Origin: Styela clava
Lineage: Eukaryota; Chordata; Ascidiacea; Stolidobranchia; Styelidae
Direction: 5' to 3'
Length of the DNA: 64,000 nucleotides
Assembly: GCF_964204865.1 (NCBI RefSeq)
Contig: NC_135259.1
Location: 22,082,974 to 22,146,973, forward strand
The notes beneath the pieces were generated by a model. It saw nothing but the letters and a program-made list of their open reading frames with translations, did no database searches and was not told where the DNA came from. Position numbers and translations under genes: made by a program. Shown piece by piece: positions 44,033 through 55,655 of this stretch (the first letter of the stretch is position 1; each line of letters begins with the position of its first letter).

Positions 44033-44318
44033 TAGATAGTGGTGATACGCTATATGTTTATTTTTTTGTAAAAATCCTCTTCACACTTTTCAGATTATTT
44101 GGACTAATGTTTTGGTATTTAGAGGCTTTGTTCTTGCTTTTTATTTACGTTTGTCATGTAGAGGCAATGGGGAACATGCATCATTATGGTAAGTCAAAGT
44201 TATACTTTCGCGAAACATCCAAGGTATTAATATATTGGGGAGACAATGTCGCAAATGGGGGGAGATGACAGTATTTTCAAAATAGTAGACCTATAATTGT
44301 ACTTGACGTTGATCAGTC

Positions 44319-44717
44319 GGGTCTAGTATAGTTTAGTACCACAAGTACCTATCTGACTATGTCATCCAAAAATTATGTCACTACGACGTCACAATCAGTC
44401 ATAAGAGCTTGCCAAAGTATAGCTACGATCGTCCGAGACGGCATTTGCGCCGGCGATAACAAACTCACTAACTCCAGTGGTCTCTCTCATATCGGGATCG
44501 TTGCGATGAGAGATATAGATTGCTCGATTTCGGGTGATCGTCTGCTCATTTTGGACGACCATCCGTACACTTTGGCGATCTTTATTATGTCACTGTGATG
44601 TCATAGTGATGTACTTTTTTAGTGATGTAGTCAGGTCGGGGGTTAGGAATGACATATGCAAAAATTGTTGAGCCAGGCCAACTAGAAGTGCATGCGGTAC
44701 TAAACTATATCGGACCG
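44319..44717. mobile_element. MITE, GGGTCT family (D2)
   Basis: Starts 'gggtctagtatagtttagta' and ends 'tactaaactatatcggaccg'. The 8-bp repeat gatcagtc lies at 44311-44318 and 44718-44725. Inner arms and the 'cgagatcgtctgc'-type core match D1 at 35783-36229 in rearranged form. Confidence 0.85.
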
Positions 44718-45557
44718 GATCAGTCTACCATTGTACCAGACAAAATGACTTTTTTCCAGTTATCCCCTCATCCCACTTAATGGTCAATACATTGGTTAAC
44801 TACGAATGGGCCCCATAAACAAAATACTTTTATTAGTTAGTGTAACTATTCGTATATTAGTTGAGAGGATACCTGAAAAAGGTCCCGAATAATGTTATGT
44901 CCAAAGTTTTATTCCAAAAACATCTTTTATGCGCGATTCACTGCCTCATCGCTGTTTTCTGATGACATTGACAGGAACTTCCCTCAGTCTTTCATGTCAA
45001 TCCGTGTTTACTAACTTGTAAATTGCCGCCATGATTTCATATAAACCATGTAGCTCTTTGGCACTCTAGTGGTCACCGATAATTCTTCTCAGAGACCATT
45101 CTTATCTACTTCTTTGCTGCGGGCAAAATGTCTTAAATGGTATATAAAATGTATTAAATATTTTTAGAGCTTCAAAGTAAGGAACTGGAGAAACTTGTAT
45201 CAGATGAAGATATATTGTAAGTGTATTGTATTTTTGTTCTTCCATTTTGATAACCTTGAACGGGAACGGCTAAAGCTTTTTTTATTTGTAGTAACTAACT
45301 AATGTTCAATTCCCGCCATCTTTGTATTATTGGTTATTTGGACTAATGTTTTGGTATTTAGAGGCTTTGTTCTTGCTTTTTATTTACGTTTGTCATGTAG
45401 AGGCAATGGGGAACATGCATCATTATGGTAAGTCAAAGTTATACTTTCGCGAAACATCCAAGGTATTAATATATTGGGGAGACAATGTCGCAAATGGGGG
45501 GAGATGACAGTATTTTCAAAATAGTAGACCTATAATTGTACTTGACGTTGATCAGTC

Positions 45558-45956
45558 GGGTCTAGTATAGTTTAGTACCACAAGTACCTATCTGACTATG
45601 TCATCCAAAAATTATGTCACTACGACGTCACAATCAGTCATAAGAGCTTGCCAAAGTATAGCTACGATCGTCCGAGACGGCATTTGCGCCGGCGATAACA
45701 AACTCACTAACTCCAGTGGTCTCTCTCATATCGGGATCGTTGCGATGAGAGATATAGATTGCTCGATTTCGGGTGATCGTCTGCTCATTTTGGACGACCA
45801 TCCGTACACTTTGGCGATCTTTATTATGTCACTGTGATGTCATAGTGATGTACTTTTTTAGTGATGTAGTCAGGTCGGGGGTTAGGAATGACATATGCAA
45901 AAATTGTTGAGCCAGGCCAACTAGAAGTGCATGCGGTACTAAACTATATCGGACCG
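45558..45956. mobile_element. MITE, GGGTCT family (D3), duplicate of D2
   Basis: Same element as 44319-44717, including its flanking gatcagtc repeats, carried in the second copy of the 1078-bp duplication. It is not an independent insertion. Confidence 0.85.
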
Positions 45957-46411
45957 GATCAGTCTACCATTGTACCAGACAAAATGACTTTTTTCCAGTT
46001 ATCCCCTCATCCCACTTAATGGTCAATACATTGGTTAACTACGAATGGGCCCCATAAACAAAATACTTTTATTAGTTAGTGTAACTATTCGTATATTAGT
46101 TGAGAGGATACCTGAAAAAGGTCCCGAATAATGTTATGTCCAAAGTTTTATTCCAAAAACATCTTTTATGCGCGATTCACTGCCTCATCGCTGTTTTCTG
46201 ATGACATTGACAGGAACTTCCCTCAGTCTTTCATGTCAATCCGTGTTTACTAACTTGTAAATTGCCGCCATGATTTCATATAAACCATGTAGCTCTTTGG
46301 CACTCTAGTGGTCACCGATAATTCTTCTCAGAGACCATTCTTATCTACTTCTTTGCTGCGGGCAAAATGTCTTAAATGGTATATAAAATGTATTAAATAT
46401 TTTTAGAGCTT

Positions 46412-48073
46412 TCAAGCGTTTTTTAAATTTTCGCGGGCCTCAATAAAACTTATGTTGTTTACGGTTTTATTTTCAGTATTTTAAATTGCCGCTTTTCAAT
46501 CAAAAAGTTGCGTAGTCATTAGAAACTCGCCGCCGATGAACGTATTTACCAGATTCACAATTCTGTGCGCGTACAAAAATAAAATAAATGTTATGGTTAT
46601 CGTGGAAAAAATTTGTGGAAAATTTTCGTTTTAGAGAAAATAACACAATCGTAAAGGCGTTTGCGGGCCTAAATAACACGTTACGCTGATGAGTGATGAA
46701 AACAATCACGCGCAAGTTTCTATCGAGAATGTTTTCATTCAACGGGAACGTCTTGAAAGCGGCGTCGAAAATGTGTGACGTCACACAAATATCCGATATT
46801 CTTATGAACATGAATTCCGATATTCGAATGACGAGATATTCGAATACATTCGAATACTTTATTCGAATTGGCCATCCCTGGTTGTGGCAGTATCAAGTGG
46901 GCCAGATTGAACTACCCGACGGGCCGAATTTGGACTGTGTGTCGTACTTTGCTCATGTCTGTTGTAGCTCCTTCTATGTCGTTAAATACAAGTGGCTCTT
47001 TGTACTCGTACATAGTCTTCTTTGAAAACAGAGGCTTATAAATATGTCATAAAACATAATCCAAAATGACCTGCGATATTATTTCATCTTGAATAGAGCT
47101 GGTTGCAGACAATTTGTTATAAAAATTTCTCGAAAAAGTCAAAGGCCCTCGACTAAAATTAAAACAATGAAATTGACTAAGATCTGGAATAGATAGAGGG
47201 AGTTTGTAATAACTTCATGAGTTGCAAAAGACCTGCAATATTATTTTAGCATGAGTACAGCTGGTCACTGACAACAAAATTTGTTATAAAAGGTTAAAAA
47301 AAGTCACAGGCCATCAACTTAAAGTCAAGAGAGTAACAGAATAGTTGCGAGCCAATATCAACTCTTCACTTCTGCAAAAATATTACTTTAAATACATTGA
47401 AAACATGCCAGACTGTATATAATGCAAAGATGTTGTAGCAAGAATAAAGATAAGTTTTCTATGCGATTAAAATGTATTGCTGCAAACTGACAAATTCATT
47501 TCATAGCCGAAATATGTTTGTCTGAAGAACTCTGACTCCGATCGAACGAAATGTCACGTATATTTATTTGTGTTATAATTTTTAATTAGGTTGGATAATC
47601 TATTATGCATAATGAGTTGAAAAATCAATTAATACTCTGTTTATTCAGCTAATGGTGCTGCTATATTTTGGCCCGATAATTAGCTGTCAAGTACATGCAT
47701 ATTAGTAAAACATATTAACTTGAGCTGTGGTTCCCAAATCGCGGCAAAACATAAAAAAATAAACTTATGATGACTGACAAGTGATAACTATCCGTTCTTG
47801 TCAGTTGATCTTATCTACATGATTGATTATTCTCATGAATCGCTGATAAGGATCTAGTATCAATGGTTTCTAAAAATAGTCAAAAATGTATTTTTATAAA
47901 CTTTCAGAAAAAAAAAAATTTATTTTCTTTATATATTTTTTTTGAAAATTTTTATAATATATTTGGTTCAAATCAAGGTCGCGTACTTTCACTCATAAAT
48001 AAAAGAGACTCCTTTCTGGTGCATTCACGGTCGACCTGCAAATTGCCAAAAGCTTACCTGGATTATATAGAAC
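46412..48073. other. Intergenic DNA with hAT-like fragments
   Basis: A fragment at about 46795-46970 carries repeated 'attcgaata' words and 'gtgggccagattgaactacc', shared with about 55570-55610. Nothing else recognisable was seen. Confidence 0.4.
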
Positions 48074-48325
48074 CGTGGTTCTCTGCCTTTTTAGAATTTA
48101 TCAAGTCTCGTGCGTCATCTAAAAAATAACTAGCTAACAATAAGTTCCAAATAACAGAGGAGCGTTCTAGAATCTGTGAACTAACTGCATGAAGTTGAAT
48201 TTTTAAACATGCTCCATGCTAAGGATATTTAAGATCTTAGCACAACAGTTCGCTGCAATCTCAAAACAATAAAGAAATGTAAATATCCAAAATATGCGGG
48301 CAAGATAAAATATAACAAATTACAA
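48074..48325 (+). mobile_element. hAT-like MITE (H5), right end lost
   Basis: Starts 'ccgtggttctctgcc' and has the family interior 'taactagctaacaataag' and 'gcgggcaagataaaatataac'. There is no right terminal repeat. Confidence 0.6.
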
Positions 48326-48646
48326 TGTAGTATTTAAAAAAAAAGTATGAAAAATTTATTTAATTTTCAATTTGTTGAGTAATATGCTCCCAATGTATAA
48401 CGCTGATAGCTGCAGCGATGGAGCGTGAAAATACAGGGTTAAAATTAACCATACTTTATATTAATTATGAAAATATAGCCTGGGGGGATCCAAGCAGTGA
48501 AAGTTTTATTTATAAAACAATGTTTATGGTTTATATAGCGGACGTGACTCAATGGCTAGTTGGCAATGGTGGAGGCAGGATTGAAAGCAATATCTCTGCA
48601 TTGTACAGTGTTTTCATAAAGTTACAATTCTATAAGTATAAGTTTA

Positions 48647-48827
48647 GGCACTCCAGAAGTATGTGTACCAATATGGAGGCAACTAATTTTGTTTGCCTAT
48701 ATTACATCAAGTTGTGTAAAGGGACTGAAACCTATGGGTAGGGGGTATATTCACTTGGCTAACACAGACAGTATCCGAACTGGTAGTAGAACTAACCCTA
48801 ATCTGGTACACATATTAGGGAGTTACC
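48647..48827. mobile_element. MITE, GG-terminus family, short form (B6), perfect 8-bp TSD
   Basis: It runs from 'ggcactccagaagtatgtg' to 'attagggagttacc', 181 bp, with the type-B interior. The direct repeat taagttta flanks both ends (48639-48646 and 48828-48835), fixing the borders. The target is the dispersed repeat that continues at 48828-49012. Confidence 0.9.
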
Positions 48828-51800
48828 TAAGTTTATTTCAACTCCATAATCATCATAACAGGTGATAAATGATTGATAACAACAAATAAAGGAAAACTGA
48901 TTATAAAATCTGGAGCGCAAACAAAACCTTAGATAAGGTTTAAATCGTACAGAATATAAGATGGAAGGTTTTTCTAACAAAAGTGGTACGTGTTCACTCA
49001 CCTAAAATTAGGAAATTAATTCACACACACACGCACACAAGCCACAACCACAGAGATATTATAAATACAAATTCTGTTATAAGGTCAGTTAGGGTAAAGT
49101 TAGAAATAAGATATGATTTTTATCCTTGAGAGAGGAAAGTCAATAAAAAGGCTTAGTTAGGGATTGGTTGGTTGCTCTTATTATATCTCAACCAAGTTTT
49201 TATTTTAATCAGGATATAATTTTTTTTTCATACAATGCACCTTTTCATGGCGGCCATTAGTTGCATGAAGCACATCAAAGTTCTTTTTAACCCACATCTG
49301 TTGATTTTGTTAATTTCTGTATAATAAAAATATTTGATATATTAGAACTATTAAATTTTATTGCCAGTAATAATTAGTATTGACCGAATTTTACTGATTT
49401 ACTGAGCCTCATCGTCATAAAATTAATAGTAAAATTAACTTTGTCATGCAAGTGAGCGACCATTGCATTAAGCTGTTTTGCTGAGATGAATAATAACCAA
49501 ACAAATCAAATATTTGAGGACATTCGAAATTCATTATATTTGACATAGTAAATTTATAATTTAGGAATAATTTTAAAAACATTTTCATTTCAAAATTTAG
49601 AGATTTCCTGCTGTCAGACAATTAGATAAAATGGTCACATATTGATAAGAAACAACACAGAGAACACAATGATCTTTTATATTTATGTCGTGATATAGTG
49701 TTTTATATAATTTTCCACATTAACTTGCCCAAACTTAGAATGTGTACGAAATTTTATAATCGGAAATATTTTCTGGAATGTATTCGGAATAGTGAAATAT
49801 TGGGTTTCGGCCCTCCTTGATAATAGCTAATCAAAGGAACTCAATTTAGCCAATCTTTTTAGTGCTTGGTGTTGGCATCTTGCCTATGTTAAAAATATCA
49901 GGTTACAATAAATGTCTTTTCAATGAATGTCTTTTTCAAACCTTTTTTTTGAGTTTGTTACAGCAGTCATTACACGATTGATGAGACATTTCAGAAACAT
50001 GTTTGGCACGAATTCTTGGCATGAGGTTTTATTTATAGATCTTGATTTAACACTCTTGATATAGTCATTGGCAAACATGGTTTTAATCTTTTAAAAAGGT
50101 TAAATTTTCTTAAACAAAATTTCAAATTCTGTTTGGAATTCCCTGGTATTGATCTTTATTTGTTTCTATCTATTCCAGTAAATTTTGTTCGACTTCTGTC
50201 GGGTATTTTGTGCTTCATGTCTGAGCATTAAATTAGAGAACATAAGCTTCTCTACCCAGCATTGCCGACCCAATTTATTATTATAAGTAGTGCGCTATAT
50301 GTACAAGTAAAAAGCTGCGTTCCCAGTTGGTTGTCGTTTTTCCATGAATCGGCAAGAGGGAGTGCTTTATTGCACCCGCCAGTTGTGATTACCATTAAGT
50401 TTATGAAAAGAATAAGGTGAATAAACGCTGACAGTGCAAAGTCAATCAAATAAGGCGATTGGCACACCCTTCGGCGTCCAATATATTATAAAAATATAAT
50501 GAGGCCAAAAAATTTGGGTCCAGAAAACCGATTTGATGCCGTCAGAAATTTGGGAAAGTAACCCTTTCTAGTTGGGAAACATGTCAGAAGAGCTTTACTA
50601 TACATTAGAGCTGTCAACCAAGAGCCGTATTCACTATGTTATGGGCCGTGCAGGAATTTTATGTTCTATAAATTCCGACAGCTGATGACAAATTGTTTGT
50701 TTATTTCTCAGTTGGGGGCCTCAGACGACCCAGGATGACATAACTCATGTTTTGTACCTATGACTCATTATGATCTCATAGTGAAAAAGTTCAATTGAAA
50801 TATGATACATGTTTGATAGGCGTGACGGAGGATGTGGTCACGATCTTTAAATGACTTTCAAGACACTAATTAGTGTTAATTAATTAATTACTGTCACGTT
50901 TTGAAACTTTTTATGATTTTTAAGGATTTGAAAATAATCTATCAAAGCTTCATTTGAATAAGAAAAACTTTGCCTGTTTGGGATTTCGAGTGCAATTGTT
51001 TTTGGTTTCCAATCAATTAGAATTGCTTGTGTTATTGTCAATTTTTGAATTGGTTATCACCTTTGGTATTATCACTTTGGTTTCTATGGGATGTATTCTA
51101 CTTCTTTGGTTTTATGCTGGTGATTGAGTGAAGAATGCCACAGCAAAGATGACTTGGAAAGTAAAAGAATTGTATTTTTCTGTACATAGCAATTTTCATA
51201 GCTTGAAAGGCTTTTCAGACTCTCAAGAAAATCTTTCCGCGCTAAAAATCGAACTAAACTAAAAAAGAAATTGTAAATATCACAGGGCGATGAATAGAAA
51301 ATTATGTCAGGAAATAGTTGCAACGTTATCTGTCTGCGAGGAATGACTCAACTAATCATGATACGACTTCGGTTCAATCATGTTCGCTAATCAATCACTC
51401 GATGTCTGGAGTTGTTATTTTGTCTAGTGTGGTGATTGCTTAATAATAAAGCGTTGACTTATTTTTATGAAATTTGCTTGAAGGAAGGTACATTCTGAGG
51501 AAAGTAAACTTACAAGCAGCACTGGAATGCCACTGAAAATCATAGTGATTTTTTATTATTTCTTCAACCAAAACAAAACAACCAACAACAATAAAAAAAT
51601 AGGGCTACAAAAACCTGTTTTCGCTGTACACTGGAGGGAGCAATACCGCCATGCGATCATCGAAGTCAGCTCCCTCCAAGTTCGCAAAAAGTACAAGTTA
51701 ATAAAAACTATTTGATGTGAGACTTGGAACAGCTCAGGTCATTGTGGGGATGGGCAATATAGAATAATTTACTATTCTAGAATACTTAAATCGAATCCAG

Positions 51801-52717
51801 AATACCGAATCCTATTCTATTTTTATTGATATTCTAAGTGTGAATTCTCCCACCATATTGATAAATGGGCAAAATGTGAATGTACCTACTACTATTTCAT
51901 TGAAAATATCATTGGATTTTATTTGTTACCAAACAGGACAATGAAATATAAGAGTTTTAACAATTTACTTTTTGGCTTGAATTGTTCAAAATTTAATGTG
52001 ATCTATAAATAGCCTACTTATACAGTATGTTAAAATAAATAGCTAATCCGAATCCTGTGAATGAAAGCTACGTTCGATATTGAAATACATTTAATTTCTC
52101 AGATTGGGAAATCTTTGTATAATAGGCGGACTTAACATTTTTTCTCTTAAAAATTAATCGTGTTTAAGCCGGAGCACCTAAGGTATGGATCAGGTAGCGC
52201 TTAATGGCATGCAAACCAGTGTTGCTTTAGAAACCCCTACACCATATGTATGAATAAAAACCCATTTCAACCAATATATTGACAGTGTGCGCCATCTGAT
52301 CCGTAAAATCCGTATTCAAAAGCGATTTTGTTTCTTATTTTATCCGAGTACAAATCTTCTTATCTACGTTCGTTGCTGATTATTTACAAAACTTTTTGTC
52401 TCTTCCCGGGGGAGTGTTCCCATTAATAATTTAAATAATAAGGCCACAAATGGCAGGCTTTAATTCATTAAATTTATTTTCTTGTCCGTCTAACGGAAAA
52501 TTAGTATCCAAAAAGATTCTCTCGTTTTAAATTTTGTCTGTTTTAATGAGGGCTGGCGTATAACAAAAGCTAACGTTTCCTATTTTGTAGTAAGATGGGA
52601 CATAACGCTGCAGTAAAACCAATGTAGTTTACGTCGGAGTTTCAAGAATTGAACTTTTTTATTTTTCTGTCATTATGGACCATGGGCCATCTTTTGGTCT
52701 GGTTTTATTAAATTCAG
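48828..52717. other. AT-rich intergenic DNA
   Basis: Contains the dispersed repeat at 48828-49012, a SINE tail remnant near 49117-49155 and an hAT-like segment near 51744-51840 ('gatgggcaatatagaat'). No gene is seen in about 3.9 kb; frames of 60-80 codons are at the level expected by chance. Confidence 0.45.
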
Positions 52718-52927
52718 CGCTCCAGAAGTATGTGTACCAATATGGAGGTAACTAATTTTGTTTGCGTCTTTTACATCAAGTTGTGTAAAGGGACTGAAAC
52801 CTATGGGCAGGGACATATTCACTTGGCTAACACAGACAGTCCCAAACCTATAATAGAACTAAAATAAGGAAAATTGGAATAAAATTATGGCCTAACCCTA
52901 ACCTGGTACACATGCTACGGTAGTACC
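52718..52927. mobile_element. MITE, GG-terminus family, short form (B7)
   Basis: From 'cgctccagaagtatgtg' to 'ctacggtagtacc', with the interior 'tacatcaagttgtgtaaagg' and 'cttggctaacacagacag'. This is one of the best-preserved type-B interiors. Confidence 0.8.
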
Positions 52928-53855
52928 CGAAATTCTAGCTGTTGTAGTATCGGTTCTATGTCGTGTTTGATGTCCTTCTTAAGTTAGCGTGTTAGAACCG
53001 GTTTCTGGGCAAAAAAGGAATTAATAATAAAAAAGGAATTTCAGTTTCAGGCTAACGAACATGATATATTCAACTGCTAATTGCCACAGTAAATCCTAAA
53101 GTTGCCCACGTCACATTTTTCAGAAATGGACTTTTAGATCTTCTGGCAATATGGCCAGGGGGCATCATATGTTTTGATTCGAATCTGTATCTGTACTAGA
53201 TTTGATAGTGTCTTAGATAGATATTGCCCTAAGTTCATTTTTTGGTTCGGCTGCTAGAACTAAGCTATCACAAAAATGCGGTTTCCTTAAATTTTAAAAT
53301 GTTAAATACCGGTAAGCTTATTTAGGGTGTGTTAAGTAAATAATCCTCTATGAGGGAGGAACTTTGTAGTATTTAGGGAAGAAATATAATTGAAATATAA
53401 TATATAGTCATACTTATACTATTCAGTTCTATTTTAAAGCACTATTGTAATATTCATGGGCATATTTCACTGTGCAAAAGACAAAGTGCAAGATGCCTCC
53501 ATTGTAATGTAAATGTTAAGTAACTATAGAGTTAGACACTACTTGTGCGTGCAATTTTGCGATCTGCAGTTTCTCTATGTGCTGAGCCGCGAACATGAGT
53601 GATTTAGTTTAGTATTTCAAAGGAAATTCAGGCAGGGCTGAGTTGACATAGATAGCCTTTATTCCTTAGGCCAAACTTTAAAAAGCATACAGTACACATT
53701 AACGATCACAAATTTATTCAAAGGCAGCAATTTTTTTGTGTGTATATGTGCGGGAGTTTATCCCTGATAATTTGATGCCGCATGAACAAAAAGATTTCGA
53801 ACTACTGAGTTAGACTATAATAATTAGATTTATCATAATATAGCAGTGCCAGTGA
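52928..53855. other. Intergenic DNA
   Basis: No gene or repeat border recognised. Confidence 0.4.
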
Positions 53856-54230
53856 CTACAGGGGTGGTGACTCCTCCATGGGCCGGGGCCACGGCCCATC
53901 TAATTGGGCTTGATTTTAAATTTTTACAAAATTGTCAATATTCGAATCAAAAAACGAATAGCGGTATGCCACCAAATTTTTTTTTTGGATACTCATTCAT
54001 ATCAAAATAAAGCAAAATACCAAGCTACAGAAACGGGTACTCCTGTAGTATGTGCACCAGGTTAGGGTTAAGGACAAAATTCTGTTCAGATTTTTCACAT
54101 TATAGTTCTATTATGAGTTCGGGGACTGACTGTGTTAGCCAAGTGAATAGTCCCTTTGCACAACTTGTGGCCCGATTCGATGGGCCGTGGCCCCGGCCCA
54201 TGGGCCGTAGAGGAGTCACCACTTCCATTC
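53856..54230. mobile_element. Foldback element with nested B-type MITE
   Basis: The left arm 'ggtggtgactcctccatggg' followed by 'ccggggccacggcccat' is inverted at the right as 'atgggccgtggccccgg' and 'gaggagtcaccac'. The direct repeat gccagtga lies at 53848-53855 and 54231-54238. A reversed B-type MITE (about 54035-54168, 'gggtactcctgtagtatgtg' to 'gcacaacttg') occupies the middle and is truncated on one side. Confidence 0.8.
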
Positions 54231-54671
54231 GCCAGTGATGCCTGGAGCCATTTTTAAAGTAAATTTACCGTTTTATATTTAGATTTTTTTCACCATTACT
54301 AGGTATCTGTGAAACCGAAACACATATTTCAAGAATGGTATTTTATCTTAATTACCAATTTTGACATCACAAGAGGTTGTTGATTATTAACTTATGATGT
54401 CATAAATATCTTCAAATATTACCATGCGCGCCTCGTTTATTAAATATTTGAGAACATGTTGTCGCTTTCAGAAATAGAACAGGTCAACGAACCCTAGTAC
54501 CTCAGTTGGGAATGTATAAATAAGAGACTGGGTGTGTCGGGTAGCAGAACGTTTGGGTTAGTTGGAGACCTTTGAGTTGTAGATTATATTCTGGAGTATG
54601 GGTAATGGCTTGGTACCGCATTTCCATTCATACCGGGAAAACAAATTTTCAAGGATGGATACAGAAATTTA

Positions 54672-54890
54672 GGTACTCTCGAAGTATGTGAACCAAGATG
54701 GCGGACATGAAACGTAGTATGTGTACCAGGTTAGGGTTAAGCCATAATTTCAGGTACAAATACTACGGGAGTCACTTGGCTAGTCTACAAACTCATAATA
54801 GAACTGAATTTAAAATTGGAATAAAATTATGGAACCTGGTACACATACTACGTTCCGGTGTCCACCATCTTCGTTCACATACGGAGTACC
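54672..54890. mobile_element. MITE, GG-terminus family, long form (A6)
   Basis: It runs from 'ggtactctcgaagtatgtg' to 'catacggagtacc'. The arms carry 'ccaagatggcggaca' and 'ccggtgtccaccatctt'. The flanks gaaattta and taaatttt are AT-rich and share an aaattt core, but are not a clean direct repeat. Confidence 0.85.
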
Positions 54891-54956
54891 TAAATTTTAC
54901 TGCATATTTGGTGTAGTTTTACTAATAATATTGACTTTTTGGTATTATTGCGATAC

Positions 54957-55143
54957 GGTGACCGTACATTTGAACCCATGTGTATATCCACGGGTTCAAT
55001 CTATATGCGGGTGCTAAAACCCATGGGTTAGGGTTAGTATGGGTTTAACTATTCGTGAAACAAAAAAAATTCCATAGGTGCAATAGCATACAGGTGCAAT
55101 TGTCATGGGTTCAAATGTACGTGGGTTCAAATGTAATGGAACC
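54957..55143. mobile_element. MITE, GGTTCC/GGTGAC family (E2), perfect 9-bp TSD
   Basis: It runs from 'ggtgaccgtacatttgaacc' to 'caaatgtaatggaacc', 187 bp. The direct repeat ttgcgatac lies at 54948-54956 and 55144-55152. It is the opposite orientation of 30972-31162. Confidence 0.88.
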
Positions 55144-55342
55144 TTGCGATACATATCTACATGTACATTATGAAATATTCAAAGTGTGCAGTAGTCGGAG
55201 TGCAAGTCATACATAACACTGGTCAACGATCATTTGAAGATTGAAATTTTATGCATACAGAGCCACCATGTGGAGTTCCAAAATATGCAAAGGGCATAAA
55301 AAATTATGAAAAATGTATTCTGAAAATAGATGCGATGGGTTA

Positions 55343-55655
55343 GTGCAGGGGTAGGCAAGGTTTTTGGACCAGGAGCCAGAAATTTTGCTCACCTGGACTG
55401 GTGGGCCATGTAAGTGTAAGTTATATTTTACGAACAATATTTACATTGTTACAAAATAAAAAGTTGAAAACAATAAGCCTCGTGCCAAAACTGAATTTAT
55501 TCACAATCTCAACAAATTTTTTGAGGTATTTTTTAGCTAAAACATCCTAATTTGTTTCAGTTTGGTTATGGCAGAATCAGGTGGGCCAGATTGAATTACC
55601 CAATGGGCCAGATTTGTTTTACGGGCCATAGTTTTCCCATGTCAGGCTTGGTGTT
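55343..55655 (+). mobile_element. hAT-like MITE, third type
   Basis: Starts 'caggggtaggcaaggttttt' and carries 'gtgggccagattgaattacc'. A diverged relative lies at about 46880-46970. The right end is not clear. Confidence 0.5.

Larger units (their letters stand above)
44095..46411 (+). repeat. Duplicated 1078-bp segment with 161-bp spacer
   Basis: 44095-45172 and 45334-46411 (offset 1239) appear identical over their whole length by eye. The spacer 45173-45333 is unique. Each copy contains one D-type MITE. The unit has no convincing gene; the short frames in it are repeated only because the DNA is. This is either a very recent duplication or an assembly artefact. Confidence 0.9.

Noticed and set aside
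44359..45837. Paired identical 79-residue frames as a duplicated gene
   Set aside because: They lie inside a D-type MITE in duplicated DNA, with no splice sites or recognisable domain. The identity comes from the DNA duplication.
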